Assembly: GCF_900176005.1 (NCBI RefSeq) | Contig: NZ_LT838272.1 | Coordinates: forward strand, 516,501 to 580,500 | Direction: 5' to 3' | Length of the DNA: 64,000 nt | Source of the DNA: Thermanaeromonas toyohensis ToBE | GTDB taxonomy: Bacteria; Bacillota; DSM-521; Neomoorellales; Neomoorellaceae | Shown: piece after piece, positions 50,829 to 59,149 of the stretch | Position numbering within the stretch: position 1 is the first letter of the stretch | How the letters are laid out: the number at the start of each line of letters is the position of its first letter | Translations under genes and position numbers: made by a program | Notes under the pieces: generated by a model | What the model saw: the letters and a program-made list of their open reading frames with translations, nothing else | Told to the model about the DNA's origin: nothing | The model's database searches: none

Positions 50829-51692
50829 ATGTGGGAAGAGTATTATCGTCCTTCTACCTTAGAGGAAGCTTTAGAGATACTTGCCTCGTGTAAAGGAGAA
50901 GCAAGGGTTATAGCTGGCGGAACTGATCTGATACTGGATATTAAAAAGGGTAGCAAAAAAGCCAAGTACTTGGTTGATATTCGGAATATCGACGGGATAA
51001 ATGTTATCGAAGAAAAAGGAGATAAACTTTATCTGGGCGCTGGTGTTACTCATACTCAAGCAGCAACTAGTCCCTTAGTAAGAAACAAAGCCACTGCTCT
51101 AGCTGAGGCCGCTTCACAGGTGGGGAGTGTGCAAATTCGTAATGTAGGTACCATAGTAGGAAATATTGTTAATGCCCAACCTGCGGCTGATACTGCAGTG
51201 GCCCTGGTAGCCTTGGAAGCGGAAGCAGAGATAGCCTTCACGGATGGTAGTAAACAGCTAGTAAAGGTAGAGGAGCTATATGAGGGGCCAGGGAAATCCA
51301 AAGTAGATAGTACTTCCAGTATAGTGACAGGTATATATATTCCGTTACGAGAGAGAAGCAAATCGGTGTTTAAACGACTGGCACGCCGGAAGAGTTTAGC
51401 TTTACCTGTAATAAATGTGGCAGTAACAGTAGTACTGGAAGAAGGAAATCGTGTTTCTTATGCTGGAGTAGCTGCTGGACCAGTTGGACCCCAACCTCAG
51501 CGGCTAAAAGAAGTAGAGGAATTTCTCTGGGGGAAGGTTCTTACAGCTTCTGTGATAAAGGAAGCCGCTCAGCTAGCAGCAAGGTTAGCCCAGCCTAGGG
51601 ATTCGGTGCTACGAGGTAGCAAGGAATATCGAAGAGAACTATTGCGGGTATTAATTACTCGCAGTTTGCAGTCACTGGCTACTACAGCTTAA
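50829..51692 (+). CDS. Molybdenum hydroxylase, FAD-binding subunit
   Basis: 287 residues of the CoxM/XdhB type. YYRPSTLEEALEILASCKGE at the start, the FAD loop ARVIAGGTDLILDIKKG, VGSVQIRNVGTIVGNIVNAQ and PAADTAVAL are the family features. It passes electrons from the iron-sulfur clusters to a soluble acceptor. It ends the hydroxylase gene set, with the Liv-type importer starting 25 bases on. Confidence 0.9.
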   Translation: MWEEYYRPSTLEEALEILASCKGEARVIAGGTDLILDIKKGSKKAKYLVDIRNIDGINVIEEKGDKLYLGAGVTHTQAATSPLVRNKATALAEAASQVGSVQIRNVGTIVGNIVNAQPAADTAVALVALEAEAEIAFTDGSKQLVKVEELYEGPGKSKVDSTSSIVTGIYIPLRERSKSVFKRLARRKSLALPVINVAVTVVLEEGNRVSYAGVAAGPVGPQPQRLKEVEEFLWGKVLTASVIKEAAQLAARLAQPRDSVLRGSKEYRRELLRVLITRSLQSLATTA

Positions 51693-51717
51693 TAAAAGAG
51701 AGGGATTTTAAGAAATT

Positions 51718-52590
51718 ATGGAAGGTTTGGCTCAATCTATAGCTAACGGAATTATTATTAGTGGCACCTATGCCTTGTTAGCGGTAGGATTAACCTTGAT
51801 TTTTGGATTTATGGAACTAGTAAACTTTGCCCATGGAGAATTATATATGTTAGGCGCTTACTTTACCTTTACTTTTACTGTGCTTTTAGGATTTCCTTAT
51901 TGGGTTGCTTTATTACTTTCGATAATTAGTGTAATGGTATTGGCCTATATACTCGATTTAGCTTTATTTCGCCCCTTAAGAGATCAAGATATTTTAGTAC
52001 GTATGTTAACTACAGTGGGTCTTATGGTTGCTTTTCAGAATTTAGCACTTCTTATATGGGATCCAGTACCTAAAAGGGTACCGGTTCCTCTTCAACTTCC
52101 ACCGTTAATAATAGGTTCCATACATCTTTCTGCTCTTCATCTTATAGTAGTAGTGATAGCAATAATCCTAATTATTGGGTTTCATCTATTTATGCAATAT
52201 ACAAATATAGGAATGGCCATGAGAGCTACTTTTCAGGATCGTGAAGTAGCAAGTGCTTACGGAGTAGATGTTAATCGGGTTTATGGGTATACATTTGCTT
52301 TAGGTGCTGGGATGGCAGCAGCTGGAGGGGCGTTGCTTTCCACAATCTATCTTGTTACTCCCACAATGGGTTCTATGGCTACTACAAAAGCCTTTGCTGT
52401 AGTTATTCTGGGAGGCTTAGGAAATTTTGTGGGGGCTATAGTAGGAGCATTTATTTTAGGAATAAGTGAGACGTTAGCCGCTACTTATATTGCCTCAGGT
52501 TATAAGGATGCTATAGCTTTTATCTTACTAGTAATGATCTTGCTGCTTAAACCTGCAGGGATTCTGGGTAAGGCAAGAGGAGTGGAATAA
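51718..52590 (+). CDS. Liv-type ABC importer permease LivH
   Basis: 290 residues, about eight helices. It starts IANGIIISGTYALLAVGLTL, continues IFGFMELVNFAHGELYMLGA and ends with ALGAGMAAAGGALLST and GGLGNFVGAIVGAFILG, all LivH hallmarks. This family takes up branched-chain amino acids, urea, amides, aromatic or heterocyclic compounds. The gene directly follows the hydroxylase genes. Base composition becomes strongly AT-rich from here. Confidence 0.88.
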   Translation: MEGLAQSIANGIIISGTYALLAVGLTLIFGFMELVNFAHGELYMLGAYFTFTFTVLLGFPYWVALLLSIISVMVLAYILDLALFRPLRDQDILVRMLTTVGLMVAFQNLALLIWDPVPKRVPVPLQLPPLIIGSIHLSALHLIVVVIAIILIIGFHLFMQYTNIGMAMRATFQDREVASAYGVDVNRVYGYTFALGAGMAAAGGALLSTIYLVTPTMGSMATTKAFAVVILGGLGNFVGAIVGAFILGISETLAATYIASGYKDAIAFILLVMILLLKPAGILGKARGVE

Positions 52591-52596
52591 AGTTTC

Positions 52597-53592
52597 ATGA
52601 GAACATGGAAAAAGCTATTTTTAGCCTTAATAGCTACCCTGATACTTCTTCTATTACCCTGGATACTTCCGACTACCTATGCTTTACATGTCATTATCCT
52701 AGCTTTGGTATATGCGGTATTAGCTACAAGCTTAAATTTGGTCACCGGATATTCTGGCCTTTTATCTTTGGGTCACCAGGCATTTTTTGGTATCGGAGCT
52801 TATACTTCTGCTCTTTTGACTGTAGACCTACACCTTTCATTTCCCATAGCTTTTTTAGCAGCAGGGTGTTTAGCAGCTCTAGCGGCTTATATAATTGGTA
52901 GTATTACTTTACGTTTTCGTAGTGCCTACTTTGTTATAAGCACCATTGCCTTTGCAGAAATGTTACGCCTAATAAGTTTAAACTGGTATTCCTTGACTCG
53001 GGGGCCTTTGGGGATTACAAATATTCCCCCACCTAGCTTAGGAACCCTAATTTTCGATACCCCTGCTAAAGCATATTACCTTATCCTTATTATTACTTTG
53101 GGTGCGGTATTTATAGCCTATAGAATAGTTAGCTCTCAATTAGGAAGGGTATTAATAGGTTTGAGAGAAGCAGAGTATGTAGCTAAGGCTGTAGGAATAA
53201 ACCCCCGAAAATATCTTATTCTTTCGGTTATAGTATCAGGTTTTATGGCCGGAATAGCAGGTAGTTTTTACGCTCATTATATTAAATTCCTTAGTCCCGA
53301 TGTGTTCTACTTTGGGGTAGCAGTCAATTTGATAATTATGGTAATTGGAGGTGGAATTGGAACTATTGCGGGACCTATATTAGGAGCATTCATGTTTACT
53401 ATTATCCCTGAATTATTAAGAGCTAGCGATCAATTTCGCCTTATAATATATGGAGTTGTCTTAATACTAGTTGTTAGGTTTCTTCCCGGTGGACTCTATT
53501 CATTATTTGTAAGCTTGTGGCGGAAATTCCTACCAGCCCAGACGACCTACTGTTGCGAAAAGGGTGGGATCCAGATTCATGGAGACGCTTAA
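52597..53592 (+). CDS. Liv-type ABC importer permease LivM
   Basis: 331 residues with about nine helices; LNLVTGYSGLLSLGHQAFFG and GIGAYTSALL are the LivM signature, and FYAHYIKFLSPDVFYFGVAV and GIGTIAGPILGAF follow. It pairs with LivH to form the channel. The last bases overlap the first ATPase gene. Confidence 0.88.
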   Translation: MRTWKKLFLALIATLILLLLPWILPTTYALHVIILALVYAVLATSLNLVTGYSGLLSLGHQAFFGIGAYTSALLTVDLHLSFPIAFLAAGCLAALAAYIIGSITLRFRSAYFVISTIAFAEMLRLISLNWYSLTRGPLGITNIPPPSLGTLIFDTPAKAYYLILIITLGAVFIAYRIVSSQLGRVLIGLREAEYVAKAVGINPRKYLILSVIVSGFMAGIAGSFYAHYIKFLSPDVFYFGVAVNLIIMVIGGGIGTIAGPILGAFMFTIIPELLRASDQFRLIIYGVVLILVVRFLPGGLYSLFVSLWRKFLPAQTTYCCEKGGIQIHGDA

Positions 53593-54358
53593 AGTAGAGA
53601 ATTTAGAAATAAGATTTGGAGGATTAGTAGCTATTAACAGTTTAAGTTTTGAAACAAGGGAAAAAGAAATACTTTCTATTATTGGTCCTAATGGAGCAGG
53701 GAAAACCACTCTATTTAATGCTATAACAGGATTTCTAAAACCTGCTCGAGGGAAAATATTTTGGAGGGATATAGATATAACTGGATTTCCTCCTTATCGC
53801 GTTACTGAATTAGGGATAGCCCGTACCTTTCAAAAGCGCAGCTTTTTTCCTGCTTTAACTGTTTTAGAGAATGTACTTTTAGGATGTCATCTAAAAAATT
53901 CAGTTTCCTTGGGAGAAGCATTATTAAAATACCCAGCCTTAAAAAAAGAACAATATGCTAAAGAATATGCTATGGAATTACTAGATTTTGTTGGTTTAAA
54001 AGGAAAAGAATATTTGTTGGCCTGCAATTTGCCTTATGGTGAACAACGCCTTTTAGGTATAGCTATAGCACTTGCTTCAAAACCCAAATTGCTACTATTA
54101 GATGAGCCTTGTGCAGGAAGCAATCCAGCTGAAAGTCAAAACATTACTCGTCTCATTGAAAATATAAAACACATGGGGATCACAGTGATTTTGGTAGAGC
54201 ATCATATGCGTGTAGTTATGAGTATTTCCGATAGAATAATTGTTTTAAGTTCGGGAGAAAAATTGGCAGAGGGTTCAGCAAAAGAAATACAAGATAATCC
54301 TAAAGTAATAGAGGCTTACTTGGGAAGGAAGAGTGAGGGTAATGGCCTATTTACTTGA
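53579..54358 (+). CDS. Liv-type ABC importer ATPase LivG
   Basis: About 259 residues. Walker A GPNGAGKTTLFNAITGFL, AIALASKPKLLLLDEPCAGS as Walker B, and VEHHMRVVMS at the switch. The normal signature LSGGQQR is changed: NLPYGEQRLLGIAIAL. I start at the ATG at 53579; a GTG at 53564 would add five residues. It overlaps livM and livF. Confidence 0.88.
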   Translation: METLKVENLEIRFGGLVAINSLSFETREKEILSIIGPNGAGKTTLFNAITGFLKPARGKIFWRDIDITGFPPYRVTELGIARTFQKRSFFPALTVLENVLLGCHLKNSVSLGEALLKYPALKKEQYAKEYAMELLDFVGLKGKEYLLACNLPYGEQRLLGIAIALASKPKLLLLDEPCAGSNPAESQNITRLIENIKHMGITVILVEHHMRVVMSISDRIIVLSSGEKLAEGSAKEIQDNPKVIEAYLGRKSEGNGLFT

Positions 54359-55052
54359 AGTAAAGGATCTTTGTGTAGGTTATTATAACGTACAAGTATT
54401 AACTGATATAAATTTTTACTTGCAACAAGGCGAAATTGTAGCACTTATCGGCTCTAATGGTACTGGGAAAAGTACCTTCCTTAAAACACTAATAGGATGG
54501 TTAACTCCTTGGAGGGGAGAGATAGTATTTCAAGGTAAAAAGCTTAATAATTTATTACCTCACGAAATTATTCGCCTTGGTATAGCCATATGTCCTGAAG
54601 GCCGGAGGGTATTTCCAGGGTTAACAGTATTAGAAAATTTAAAAATGGGTGCTTATACCCGCCAAGCTCAAGAATGGAGAGCCGACTTAGAGAAAGTGTT
54701 TAACTTATTTCCCCGCTTAGCGGAAAGAAAAAATCAACTAGCTGGGAGCCTAAGCGGGGGGGAACAGCAAATGTTAGCTTTAGGGAGAGCCCTAATGGCA
54801 AAACCCAAATTACTTTTAATAGATGAACTTTCTTTAGGGCTAGCACCAGTTATAGTAGAGAATTTAATAAACACGGTAAAAGAGATTAGAGAACAGGGAG
54901 TATCAATTCTTTTAGTAGAACAAAATGCCCAATTAGCTTTAGAAATTTCTAATCGAACATATGTTCTGGAAGGAGGGAGGATTGTTTTAAGTGGTTTAAG
55001 CCAGGAGTTGTTAAATGAAGAAAGCATTAAAAAAGCTTATTTAGGAATTTGA
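54342..55052 (+). CDS. Liv-type ABC importer ATPase LivF
   Basis: About 236 residues. Walker A is IGSNGTGKSTFLKTLIGWL, signature LSGGEQQMLALGRALMAKPK, Walker B LLLIDELSLGLAP, switch His position replaced by Gln in VEQNAQ, as is usual for LivF. I chose the ATG at 54342 over the GTG at 54333. One 60-base stretch (54361-54420) has only 14 G or C, the lowest I counted. Confidence 0.88.
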   Translation: MAYLLEVKDLCVGYYNVQVLTDINFYLQQGEIVALIGSNGTGKSTFLKTLIGWLTPWRGEIVFQGKKLNNLLPHEIIRLGIAICPEGRRVFPGLTVLENLKMGAYTRQAQEWRADLEKVFNLFPRLAERKNQLAGSLSGGEQQMLALGRALMAKPKLLLIDELSLGLAPVIVENLINTVKEIREQGVSILLVEQNAQLALEISNRTYVLEGGRIVLSGLSQELLNEESIKKAYLGI

Positions 55053-55066
55053 AAGGAGGGCTAGAG

Positions 55067-56317
55067 ATGTTATTTTCACAAAAAAGGCGGGCGTTTTTAA
55101 TCCTTTCCTGTTTATTGTGTCTCTTTTTAGTAACCCCAGGATGTGGTTCCTCAAAAGGTACAACTTCCGAACAAACCAAAGGTCAAGGGCCTAAAGGTGA
55201 GCCTATTAAAATTGGCTTGATTCAACCCTTAAGTGGTCCTGTGGCCGCTGCTGGTATAGCAGTTAAGAATGGAGCTTTTATTGCTAAAGATGAGATAAAC
55301 GCAAGCGGAGGAATTAATGGGCGACCTATAGAGTTAATAGTAGAAGACAGTGCGAATGATCCAGCTACAGCTACTAATGCAGCCAACAAACTTATTACTC
55401 GAGATAATGTGTTAGCTATTATAGGAGCTTGGGGAAGCTCTCCTACATTAGCAGTAGTTCCCGTATGTAGAAATAATAAAGTTCCTCAACTCGTAGAGAC
55501 AGCTAGTTCTTTTAAAGTTACTGACCGGAACGAACAGGGGAACGAATGGGTTTATAGACTTAATGCTCCTACCCGTATGGAAGCAGCAGCTATGAAAGAA
55601 CATTTGGTCAAAGATCTGGGGTTCAAAAAGGTCATGTTTTTATCCGTCAATAACGACTGGGGTAGAGGGGCTATTTTAGATTATACTAAAGTCTTAAAAG
55701 AGACCGGAGGAGAAGTAGTTGGCCAAGAATTTTTTGAACAAGATGAAACTAATTTTACTCCCATTTTAACCAGAGTTAAAAATTCACCAGCTGATTCCAT
55801 AATTTTAACCACTGATGCTGCTCAAGTTGCTTTAATTGCTGAGCAAGGTAGGAATATAGGTCTTACGCAAAAGATTTTAGTAACAGGAGGCAGTTGTTTC
55901 CTCGATAAAGTTATCAAACTCGTAGGTCCTAAGGCTGCTGAAGGGCTATATGCTAGTATGTTTTATGCTGGTGCTTATGATCCCAATAAGTCTGCTAATC
56001 CTGAAAAAGCTAAGTACTTTAATGAAGAATGGAAAAAACGAGGTTATGATTGGGTGGAAATAACAGAAGGTGCACGTGGGTATGATGCAGTAATGACTTT
56101 AGCTGAAGCTTTAAAGCAGCTACCCTCCCAAAACATTACTAGGGAAGGCATTCGCGAGGCACTAGCTAAGGTGAAACTAAAAGGGATTATCTTTGGAGAT
56201 ATTTCCTTTGGAGAATGGGGTAGCTTTATTAACCAGAACGCTGCTCCTGTTGCTATAGCGGTAGTTAAAAACGGTAAAGGCCAATTAGTTATGGATCCTG
56301 TAGTTCCCAAGCCTTAA
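55067..56317 (+). CDS. Liv-type ABC importer substrate-binding lipoprotein
   Basis: About 416 residues. A lipoprotein signal leads to the lipobox TPGC (residues 20-23), then IKIGLIQPLSGPVAAAGIAV and NASGGINGRPIELIVEDSAN, the usual type-I periplasmic binding fold of LivK proteins. FLSVNNDWGRGAILDYTKVL and PADSIILTTDAAQVALIAEQ are in the ligand lobes. The ligand cannot be read from the sequence. It is last in the importer row; the ATG at 55067 has AAAGGAGG 7-9 bases upstream. Confidence 0.88.
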   Translation: MLFSQKRRAFLILSCLLCLFLVTPGCGSSKGTTSEQTKGQGPKGEPIKIGLIQPLSGPVAAAGIAVKNGAFIAKDEINASGGINGRPIELIVEDSANDPATATNAANKLITRDNVLAIIGAWGSSPTLAVVPVCRNNKVPQLVETASSFKVTDRNEQGNEWVYRLNAPTRMEAAAMKEHLVKDLGFKKVMFLSVNNDWGRGAILDYTKVLKETGGEVVGQEFFEQDETNFTPILTRVKNSPADSIILTTDAAQVALIAEQGRNIGLTQKILVTGGSCFLDKVIKLVGPKAAEGLYASMFYAGAYDPNKSANPEKAKYFNEEWKKRGYDWVEITEGARGYDAVMTLAEALKQLPSQNITREGIREALAKVKLKGIIFGDISFGEWGSFINQNAAPVAIAVVKNGKGQLVMDPVVPKP

Positions 56318-56324
56318 ATCTAGT

Positions 56325-56351
56325 AGGAGGGGGGCGGCTAGCCCCCTTCCT
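56325..56351 (+). terminator. Hairpin after the importer genes
   Basis: AGGAGGGGGGC pairs with GCCCCCTTCCT with one mismatch around GGCTA. No T-run follows, so it may be a transcript-end stabiliser and not a classic terminator. Confidence 0.5.
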
Positions 56352-56416
56352 CGTACTATAGGGTAAGACTCCCGGAACGGCAAAGATAGCCAATGGAGGG
56401 CTGAAACAGGTAGGCG

Positions 56417-56959
56417 ATGTTGGGAGCTAGGATTCGCGAAATCCGGCAGGAAAAGGGTTTGAGACTAGAGAAGGTGGCCAAGAAGGCAGGGCTTACTTGT
56501 GGTTTTCTAAGCCAGGTGGAGCGGGACTTAGCAAATCCCTCTATTACTTCTCTCCGAAAGATCGCTGAAGCACTGGATGTTCCAATATTCTATCTTCTTT
56601 TGGACCATAAGGGCCTCAAACCGGTGGTTCGACGGGATCAGCGTAAGGTTTTGCGGTTTCCCCAGTCAGGTGTGACTTACGAGCTCTTGTGTCCTGAGCT
56701 CAACCGTAAAATGGAAGTGATGATAGGTAGGGTGGACCCCAGCGCCGTAAGTTGTGAGGAGCCCTTGTTTCACCCCGGGGAAGAATGTATTGTGGTGCTT
56801 CAAGGATGCATGGGCATTAATATTGGGGGAGAGGTTTATCGCCTAGAAAAAGGGGATAGTATTTATTATTGTGCCGCGGTGCCTCACAAGCTGTGGAATC
56901 CTGGAGATAAAGAGCTGGTCTTTCTGTCGGCCGTAACACCCCCTTTGTGGCATTGCTAA
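56417..56959 (+). CDS. XRE-cupin transcriptional regulator
   Basis: 180 residues. Residues 1-60 are an HTH (ARIREIRQEKGLRLEKVAKK, GLTCGFLSQVERDLANPS, SLRKIAEALDVPIFYLLLD). Residues 105-175 are a cupin (FHPGEECIVVLQGCMGINIG, YRLEKGDSIYYCAAVPHKLW) that may sense a small molecule. Such regulators often control amine or amino-acid use. It comes right after the importer and is a second candidate regulator of the cluster, next to PucR. Confidence 0.87.
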   Translation: MLGARIREIRQEKGLRLEKVAKKAGLTCGFLSQVERDLANPSITSLRKIAEALDVPIFYLLLDHKGLKPVVRRDQRKVLRFPQSGVTYELLCPELNRKMEVMIGRVDPSAVSCEEPLFHPGEECIVVLQGCMGINIGGEVYRLEKGDSIYYCAAVPHKLWNPGDKELVFLSAVTPPLWHC

Positions 56960-56964
56960 ATAGG

Positions 56965-56986
56965 GAGCCGGTAAAGTAACCGGCTC
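56965..56986 (+). terminator. Terminator between convergent genes
   Basis: GAGCCGGT and ACCGGCTC form a perfect 8-bp stem around six bases, followed by TTAGCATTT on the plus strand. It lies between the XRE-cupin gene and an opposing gene. Confidence 0.6.
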
Positions 56987-56993
56987 TTAGCAT

Positions 56994-57377
56994 TTAGCGA
57001 GAAAGAAATTTTAGAGGAATAGCGGGCAGGCGCCTCAAGGTTTTGTTAACCGGGTCCACCAGAATCCCCACCGACTCCAGGGCGGTTACACCGAGCAGAG
57101 GTTCGCACCCAGGCGGGCCGAAGACTACCCTTCCGGCCGTGATTTCCCCTATGAACTCAATCCGGGTCAGGCCATACTGATACTCCTGCAGGCGGCCCTT
57201 GGCCAACTCAAAAACCATCTTGCCGACGGGTTTTATCCCCGCTGCTTGGAGTTTATCAGAGGGGGTCACGGTGTCAGTAGCTCCGGTGTCCACGAGGAAG
57301 TTGTCCTCATAGCTCTGAATTTGTTCTCCATTTTCGCTAAGCGCCGTAAGCTTTACGGTGACATATGTCAAGCCCAT
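56994..57377 (-). CDS. Retropepsin-like aspartic protease domain protein
   Basis: 127 residues with the single aspartic-protease motif LVDTGATDTVTP near residue 29 and GVTALESVGILVDPV near the end, like clan AA proteases that act as dimers. No signal peptide. The substrate is not known. GGTGGGACATCAGC upstream of the ATG holds a fair ribosome-binding site. Confidence 0.75.
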   Translation of the reverse strand: MGLTYVTVKLTALSENGEQIQSYEDNFLVDTGATDTVTPSDKLQAAGIKPVGKMVFELAKGRLQEYQYGLTRIEFIGEITAGRVVFGPPGCEPLLGVTALESVGILVDPVNKTLRRLPAIPLKFLSR

Positions 57378-57465
57378 GCTGATGTCCCACCTTTAAAATC
57401 ATAGTACCACATTTTGTAAGACAGGCCAACAATAAATTCCCTGTGGGACCTTAAGTGTAAATAAA

Positions 57466-57492
57466 AATTTTCCTTAATCTTGAAGGAAAATT
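57466..57492 (+). repeat. 10-bp inverted repeat upstream of the GntR gene
   Basis: AATTTTCCTT (57466-57475) and AAGGAAAATT (57483-57492) are perfect complements with seven bases between. It could be an operator, or a weak terminator in the minus direction where a T-run follows. Confidence 0.45.
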
Positions 57493-57523
57493 AACCTAGA
57501 GGGCGAAATATTATATTTGATAG

Positions 57524-57533
57524 ACGTACGTAC
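57524..57533 (+). promoter_or_regulatory. GntR-type palindrome
   Basis: The sequence ACGTACGTAC contains two overlapping perfect 8-bp palindromes and lies 23 bases before the GntR start. The position suits an autoregulatory operator. Confidence 0.4.
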
Positions 57534-57555
57534 AAGGTGATCAGGGGGGCCTTAT

Positions 57556-58290
57556 ATGACCCTTAATTTAAAATTGGAGCGTAATACGTTGCGGAGCCAG
57601 GCAGCTGAGATACTCCTTAACATGATTAAAGAAGGGCGATTTGCTGGTAACCGGCTACCAGCGGAAGAAGAATTAGCTCGCATGATGGGAGTTAGCCGGG
57701 CTACTGTACGGGAAGCCTTATATTCTTTAGTGCAGCTAGGGATAATCACTAAAAGGCAAGGTAAGGGCAACTTTTGTCACCCCAGTATCGCTAATTTACC
57801 AGCCCGCCTGGATATAAGTACGGATTTTCTAGAGCTTTTAAAGACCAAGGACCAGGGGGCACGGGTAATCCATAAGGATTTAAGGTGCACTGCTTGTTCT
57901 CCCAGGGCTAGGGAAAATTTAGGGTTAGCAGAGGGGGAAAAGGTGGTTAGGTTTGATAGGCTATATTACCAAGACGGGCGACCGGCCATCCTAGCAGAGA
58001 TTGAAATACCCCAGAGATATTTCCGGCAGCTACCCCCTACGGAAGAAGTTAGGCCCACCTTGAAGGAATTTTACGAGGCTTATTGCGAAGGGGAGCTAGT
58101 GAAGATGATAATCCAGATGAAGTCCCGGATTTACCCGCAAGCGGCAGAGATTTTTCAGATCGACAGCCAAACCCCTCTTTTATGGTGGGAAGAGAAGTGG
58201 CTTACTTTAGAAGATCAGCCCGCTTGCTATGCCAGCGTATATTTTAACCCTGGGGTAACCTCCCTTTCCTTGGTAGTTACTCTAGGGTAA
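57556..58290 (+). CDS. GntR-family regulator (HutC/UTRA type)
   Basis: 244 residues. The winged helix reads LRSQAAEILLNMIKEGRFAG, RLPAEEELARMMGVSRATVR and EALYSLVQLGIITKRQGKGN. The C-terminal UTRA ligand domain follows (VVRFDRLYYQDGRPAILAEI, and the ending YASVYFNPGVTSLSLVV). Twenty-one bases separate it from the MoaD-like gene, so it heads and probably controls the AOR operon, perhaps sensing an aldehyde or acid. Confidence 0.87.
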   Translation: MTLNLKLERNTLRSQAAEILLNMIKEGRFAGNRLPAEEELARMMGVSRATVREALYSLVQLGIITKRQGKGNFCHPSIANLPARLDISTDFLELLKTKDQGARVIHKDLRCTACSPRARENLGLAEGEKVVRFDRLYYQDGRPAILAEIEIPQRYFRQLPPTEEVRPTLKEFYEAYCEGELVKMIIQMKSRIYPQAAEIFQIDSQTPLLWWEEKWLTLEDQPACYASVYFNPGVTSLSLVVTLG

Positions 58291-58311
58291 GGAGGAAGGG
58301 GAGGATGGGGG

Positions 58312-58629
58312 ATGGAAATAACCTTGAAATACTATAACTTGGTAGCTGAGGTAGCGGGGAAGACTACCGAAAAGCTGGCTTTACCAGTGGGGAAAGAGGG
58401 CATAACTTTAGGCGAGTTACTAGAACTACTTATACAGAAATATGGAAGGGAGATGGCTAAACTCCTTTTCCGGGAACAAGGGAAGATTAACTCTAGTCTG
58501 CTTATATTAGCTAATGGAAAACTTCTTACTAAAGGGGGGGAAGAGACAGAAGAGATTTTAAAAGAATTTATAGCTCCAGGTACAGAGATAGCCCTCCTTT
58601 TAGCTATAGCGGGAGGCGAACGCGATTAA
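58312..58629 (+). CDS. MoaD/ThiS-family sulfur carrier of the AOR operon
   Basis: 105 residues with a ubiquitin-like fold: MEITLKYYNLVAEVAGKTTE, LGELLELLIQKYG, and the tail IAPGTEIALLLAIAGGERD. The usual C-terminal Gly-Gly is present but followed by ERD, so the protein may need processing or act differently. Small MoaD-like proteins are regularly encoded beside tungsten aldehyde oxidoreductases and may help build the pterin cofactor. Confidence 0.8.
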   Translation: MEITLKYYNLVAEVAGKTTEKLALPVGKEGITLGELLELLIQKYGREMAKLLFREQGKINSSLLILANGKLLTKGGEETEEILKEFIAPGTEIALLLAIAGGERD

Positions 58630-58648
58630 AAAGGGAGGAGGAAAGCCT

Positions 58649-59149
58649 TTGTATTTAGATGTTAATCCGGACCTATGTACAGGTTGTAGACTATGTGAGG
58701 CTTTTTGCTCTTTTCGGCGGGAAAAAGCCGTATGGCCCAGCAAATCTTGCATTTCAGTTTTAAAGTACGAAAAAGAGGCCTTATATATACCCTTTACCTG
58801 CCAGCAATGCGAGAAGGCCATATGTGCCGAGGTGTGCCCGGTCCAGGCTATACAACGCAATCCTAATACTGGGGCCTGGGAGATAGAGGTTAGCCGATGT
58901 ATGGGATGCAAGATGTGTGTGGCGTCCTGCCCTTTAGGTGGGGTAGCCTTTGATCCTAACAGGGGTCAGGCTTTTAAATGTGATCTCTGCGGTGGGGACC
59001 CTGAATGCGTAAAGGTCTGTGCCCCGGGAGCCCTTAGATTAGTAAAGGGACCTGAGGCTACCCTAGCCAAAAGACGCCGGGTTGTGCAGAATTTAGTCCA
59101 CCTGCTTAAAAGTTGGGGGAAAGATTGGGGGGTAGAAAAATATGTTTAA
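58649..59149 (+). CDS. Four-cluster ferredoxin-type electron-transfer subunit
   Basis: 166 residues with four cysteine groups: CTGCRLCEAFCSF, CQQCEKAICAEVCPVQAI, CMGCKMCVASCPLGGV and CDLCGGDPECVKVCAPGAL, enough for four [4Fe-4S] clusters, like HycB/DmsB-type subunits. It probably carries electrons between AOR and the NAD(P)/FAD protein of the same operon. The start is TTG at 58649 after GGAGGAGG, and its stop overlaps the AOR start by 8 bases. Confidence 0.87.
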   Translation: MYLDVNPDLCTGCRLCEAFCSFRREKAVWPSKSCISVLKYEKEALYIPFTCQQCEKAICAEVCPVQAIQRNPNTGAWEIEVSRCMGCKMCVASCPLGGVAFDPNRGQAFKCDLCGGDPECVKVCAPGALRLVKGPEATLAKRRRVVQNLVHLLKSWGKDWGVEKYV

